Source: Salinivirgaceae bacterium (GTDB lineage: Bacteria; Bacteroidota; Bacteroidia; Bacteroidales; SZUA-534). From it: a DNA stretch of 64,000 bases. The notes beneath the pieces are model-generated. The model was given only the letters and a program-made list of their open reading frames with translations. It searched no databases and was not told the origin of the DNA. The position numbers were made by a program, and so were the translations under genes. The stretch covers positions 124,001 to 188,000 of the forward strand of contig JAKSOL010000002.1 of NCBI GenBank assembly GCA_024405635.1, read 5' to 3'. Positions 62,403 through 64,000 of the stretch are shown here, one piece after another (within the stretch, counting starts at the first letter, position 1; the number at the start of each line of letters is the position of its first letter).

Positions 62403-63155
62403 ATGGATATTTTGAAACACAAAAGCAAAACGTACACTTGCGGCATCTTGATGATGCTACTTTGTGTAGTTTCAATTATAGTACTGCTTTGCGGTAGCCA
62501 AAATATGGGCAATATAGCATCGCTCACATTGTTGGCATTGCTAGTTCTAATGGCGTTTATGGCGTTCAGTATGATGCTTATGGGCATCAAAATGGTAGAC
62601 ACAGTTATCGAAACCGAAGAAGATCGAATGATTGAGACCGAAGACCAATACGAGCAAAAGGTTGATGATATTATAAGAGATATAGATCAACGAGATTTCG
62701 ATTTGGAAAAGGTAGCATCTCTTGTAACTAAAAACGAAGGTTGGAAAATGTTTGCAGAATCTCTTTTATCTTCGTTGTCAAAGCAAGTTGATATGGCGAT
62801 AGGAATTGTATATAAGGCCGAAAAAGATGATAATGGAGATGTGTTTAATCCAGTGGCAACATATGCATATTATAGCGATCAAGCTCCATCCAGTTTTAGA
62901 GTGGGAGAGGGTATATCGGGACAAGTGGTGTTAGATAAAAAATCAATGATGCTAAACGAATTGTCAAACAAAAACATGACAATAGTGTCGGGGTTAGGCG
63001 AGTCGCAAGTCAATAATTTGGCAATTGTTCCAATTTTAAAGGACGATAATGTGGTCGGTTTAATAGAAATTGCTACATTTAAACCATTGGAAAAATGTGT
63101 AGCAAGCAAGATAGATGATTTGTCTAAAGTAATTGGTAATATTGCACCTTTATAA
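62403..63155 (+). CDS. Membrane-anchored GAF-domain protein
   Basis: 250 residues. Two membrane helices near the N-terminus (about 12-32 and 38-63), a short acidic coiled-coil-like linker (TEEDRMIETEDQYEQKVDDI), and a C-terminal GAF domain (about 115-245) with ATYAYYSDQAPSSFRVGEGI, SGQVVLDKK and NNLAIVPILKDDNVVGLIEI. No kinase or other output domain. Its GAF domain is closely patterned on that of the next gene. Likely sensor for the CheR/CheB pair. Confidence 0.85.
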   Translation: MDILKHKSKTYTCGILMMLLCVVSIIVLLCGSQNMGNIASLTLLALLVLMAFMAFSMMLMGIKMVDTVIETEEDRMIETEDQYEQKVDDIIRDIDQRDFDLEKVASLVTKNEGWKMFAESLLSSLSKQVDMAIGIVYKAEKDDNGDVFNPVATYAYYSDQAPSSFRVGEGISGQVVLDKKSMMLNELSNKNMTIVSGLGESQVNNLAIVPILKDDNVVGLIEIATFKPLEKCVASKIDDLSKVIGNIAPL

Positions 63156-63167
63156 ACTGAAAACCTA

Positions 63168-64000
63168 ATGGGAATTTTAGTTGATACCATAAAGAGTGTC
63201 CTAGTATATAGGGCAAACAACAAGGAGAACTACGTGCCAAGCATGGTATGTATAGGCATACTTGTAGTTGTCGTGTCGTGGATTGTTGCGTTTATAAGCA
63301 ACGATATCGAAGTGTCTATTGTAGGATTGACAGAAATACACGGCCAAAATGCAATTTTGTTTGTTGTTGATTTGCTCCCATTTATAATGGGAGGTATTGG
63401 TTATGTGTTTACAAAATCAACACGCCAAGCAATACATGAGTTGACTGCTGAAATAAACGAGAAGAATCGTGTTATTACACAAAATGCTCAATTTGCAAAA
63501 AAAATAGGTGAAGGCGATTTTAATGCTCAAGATGGAGAGGTTGATGATAACGATGTGTTAGGCCACTCGTTGAAAATTATGAAGAACAACCTTGCCGAAA
63601 CTAATGAAAAAGAGAAAGAACATAACTGGATTGCAAAAGGAAAGGATTCAATTGCTGATATCTTGCGCAAACAGTCAGAACTTGATAAACTATCGTATGA
63701 GACTTTGGTTGAGGTAATTAAATACATTGATGTTATTCAAGGTGCGTTTTATATCTACAACGAAGACGAAAAAGTGTTGGAAAATACAGCGACTTATGCA
63801 TATAACCGCCGCAAATATCAAAACGCAAGTTTTGCTATAGGAGAGGGCTTGGTCGGTCAATGTGCATTTGAGATGGATGTGATTTTCCGTCGCGAGATTC
63901 CTGATGATTTTATCACAATTACTAGTGGCATATTAGGTGAGCAAAAACCAACGTCGTTATTGCTGGTGCCTTTAGTGTCTGACGAAAAATTGCAAGGAGT
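63168..64000 (+). CDS. Membrane GAF-domain sensor, cut by window edge
   Basis: 277 residues visible from the ATG at 63168; open to the last base. Two membrane helices (about 25-45 and 65-85), a HAMP-like or coiled linker (LTAEINEKNRVITQNAQFAK, then GEGDFNAQDGEVDDNDVLGH), and a GAF domain starting near residue 185 (ATYAYNRRKYQNASFAIGEG, LVGQCAFE, LLLVPLVSDEKLQG). The HAMP-then-GAF plan resembles hybrid histidine kinases; a kinase or receiver part may follow beyond the edge. Confidence 0.8.
   Translation, partial: MGILVDTIKSVLVYRANNKENYVPSMVCIGILVVVVSWIVAFISNDIEVSIVGLTEIHGQNAILFVVDLLPFIMGGIGYVFTKSTRQAIHELTAEINEKNRVITQNAQFAKKIGEGDFNAQDGEVDDNDVLGHSLKIMKNNLAETNEKEKEHNWIAKGKDSIADILRKQSELDKLSYETLVEVIKYIDVIQGAFYIYNEDEKVLENTATYAYNRRKYQNASFAIGEGLVGQCAFEMDVIFRREIPDDFITITSGILGEQKPTSLLLVPLVSDEKLQG

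Overview
The window is a stretch of chromosome from a member of the Bacteroidota, most likely the order Bacteroidales. Supporting signs: a complete six-gene Na+-NQR operon, type B ribosomal protein L31, a TonB-dependent receptor, a BspA-like leucine-rich-repeat protein with a C-terminal type IX secretion sorting domain, lipoproteins with relaxed lipoboxes, and repeated upstream occurrence of the Bacteroidota -7 promoter motif TAnnTTTG, often with TTTG or TTG about 19 bases before it. I see no prophage, insertion sequence or CRISPR array. Genus cannot be fixed from the sequence alone.

Layout. 1-1238: 3' part of glucose-6-phosphate isomerase. 1397-7279 (minus): nqrABCDEF, in which NqrC carries an N-terminal rubredoxin-like zinc/iron-ribbon knuckle. 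7481-15131 (minus): a hexuronate utilisation operon (LacI-type regulator, MFS transporter, glucuronate isomerase, SGNH acetylesterase, KDG kinase, KDPG aldolase). 15281-17541 (minus): polysaccharide deacetylase, initiator tRNA, SPOR protein, AraC regulator. 17755-23246 (plus): metallo-beta-lactamase-fold hydrolase, a 1397-residue GAF-GAF-GAF-REC-REC-ATP-grasp protein, and a LuxR-type regulator whose receiver has lost its phosphorylation residues. 23339-27766: L31, 5-formyl-THF cyclo-ligase, RimM, S16, and a long TPR protein. 27902-28460: an internally deleted FISUMP-type gene and four palindromic repeats. 28513-32101 (minus): TonB-dependent receptor and YfiR-like protein.

32493-38780 (minus) is a long operon-like run parA-parB-DUF5683-mltD-SGNH hydrolase-dtd-SRPBCC. 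39111-45025: tRNA-Ala, then on the minus strand mnmA, an AraC regulator, ychF, two VOC proteins and an inositol-phosphatase-family enzyme. 45269-51740 (plus): TlpA-like lipoprotein, LpxH-like hydrolase, two unknown envelope proteins, SppA, LpxK and a small membrane/coiled-coil protein, an envelope and lipid A cluster. 51942-55276: transketolase and the BspA-like protein. 55426-56514: an AONS/KBL-fold protein that appears to have lost its catalytic lysine. 56600-59830: tRNA-Gln, a small lipoprotein, a serpin and an M24 aminopeptidase.

60137 to the right edge (plus) is a compact signalling cluster: CheR, a degenerate CheR-like protein, a stand-alone CheB methylesterase domain, and two membrane-anchored GAF proteins, the last running off the window. 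No flagellar genes, methyl-accepting receptor, CheA or CheW are visible, so this looks like a chemotaxis-derived pathway used for something other than swimming. This cluster and the 17755-23246 operon, each with a degenerate partner beside an intact one, are the most likely places for undescribed biology.
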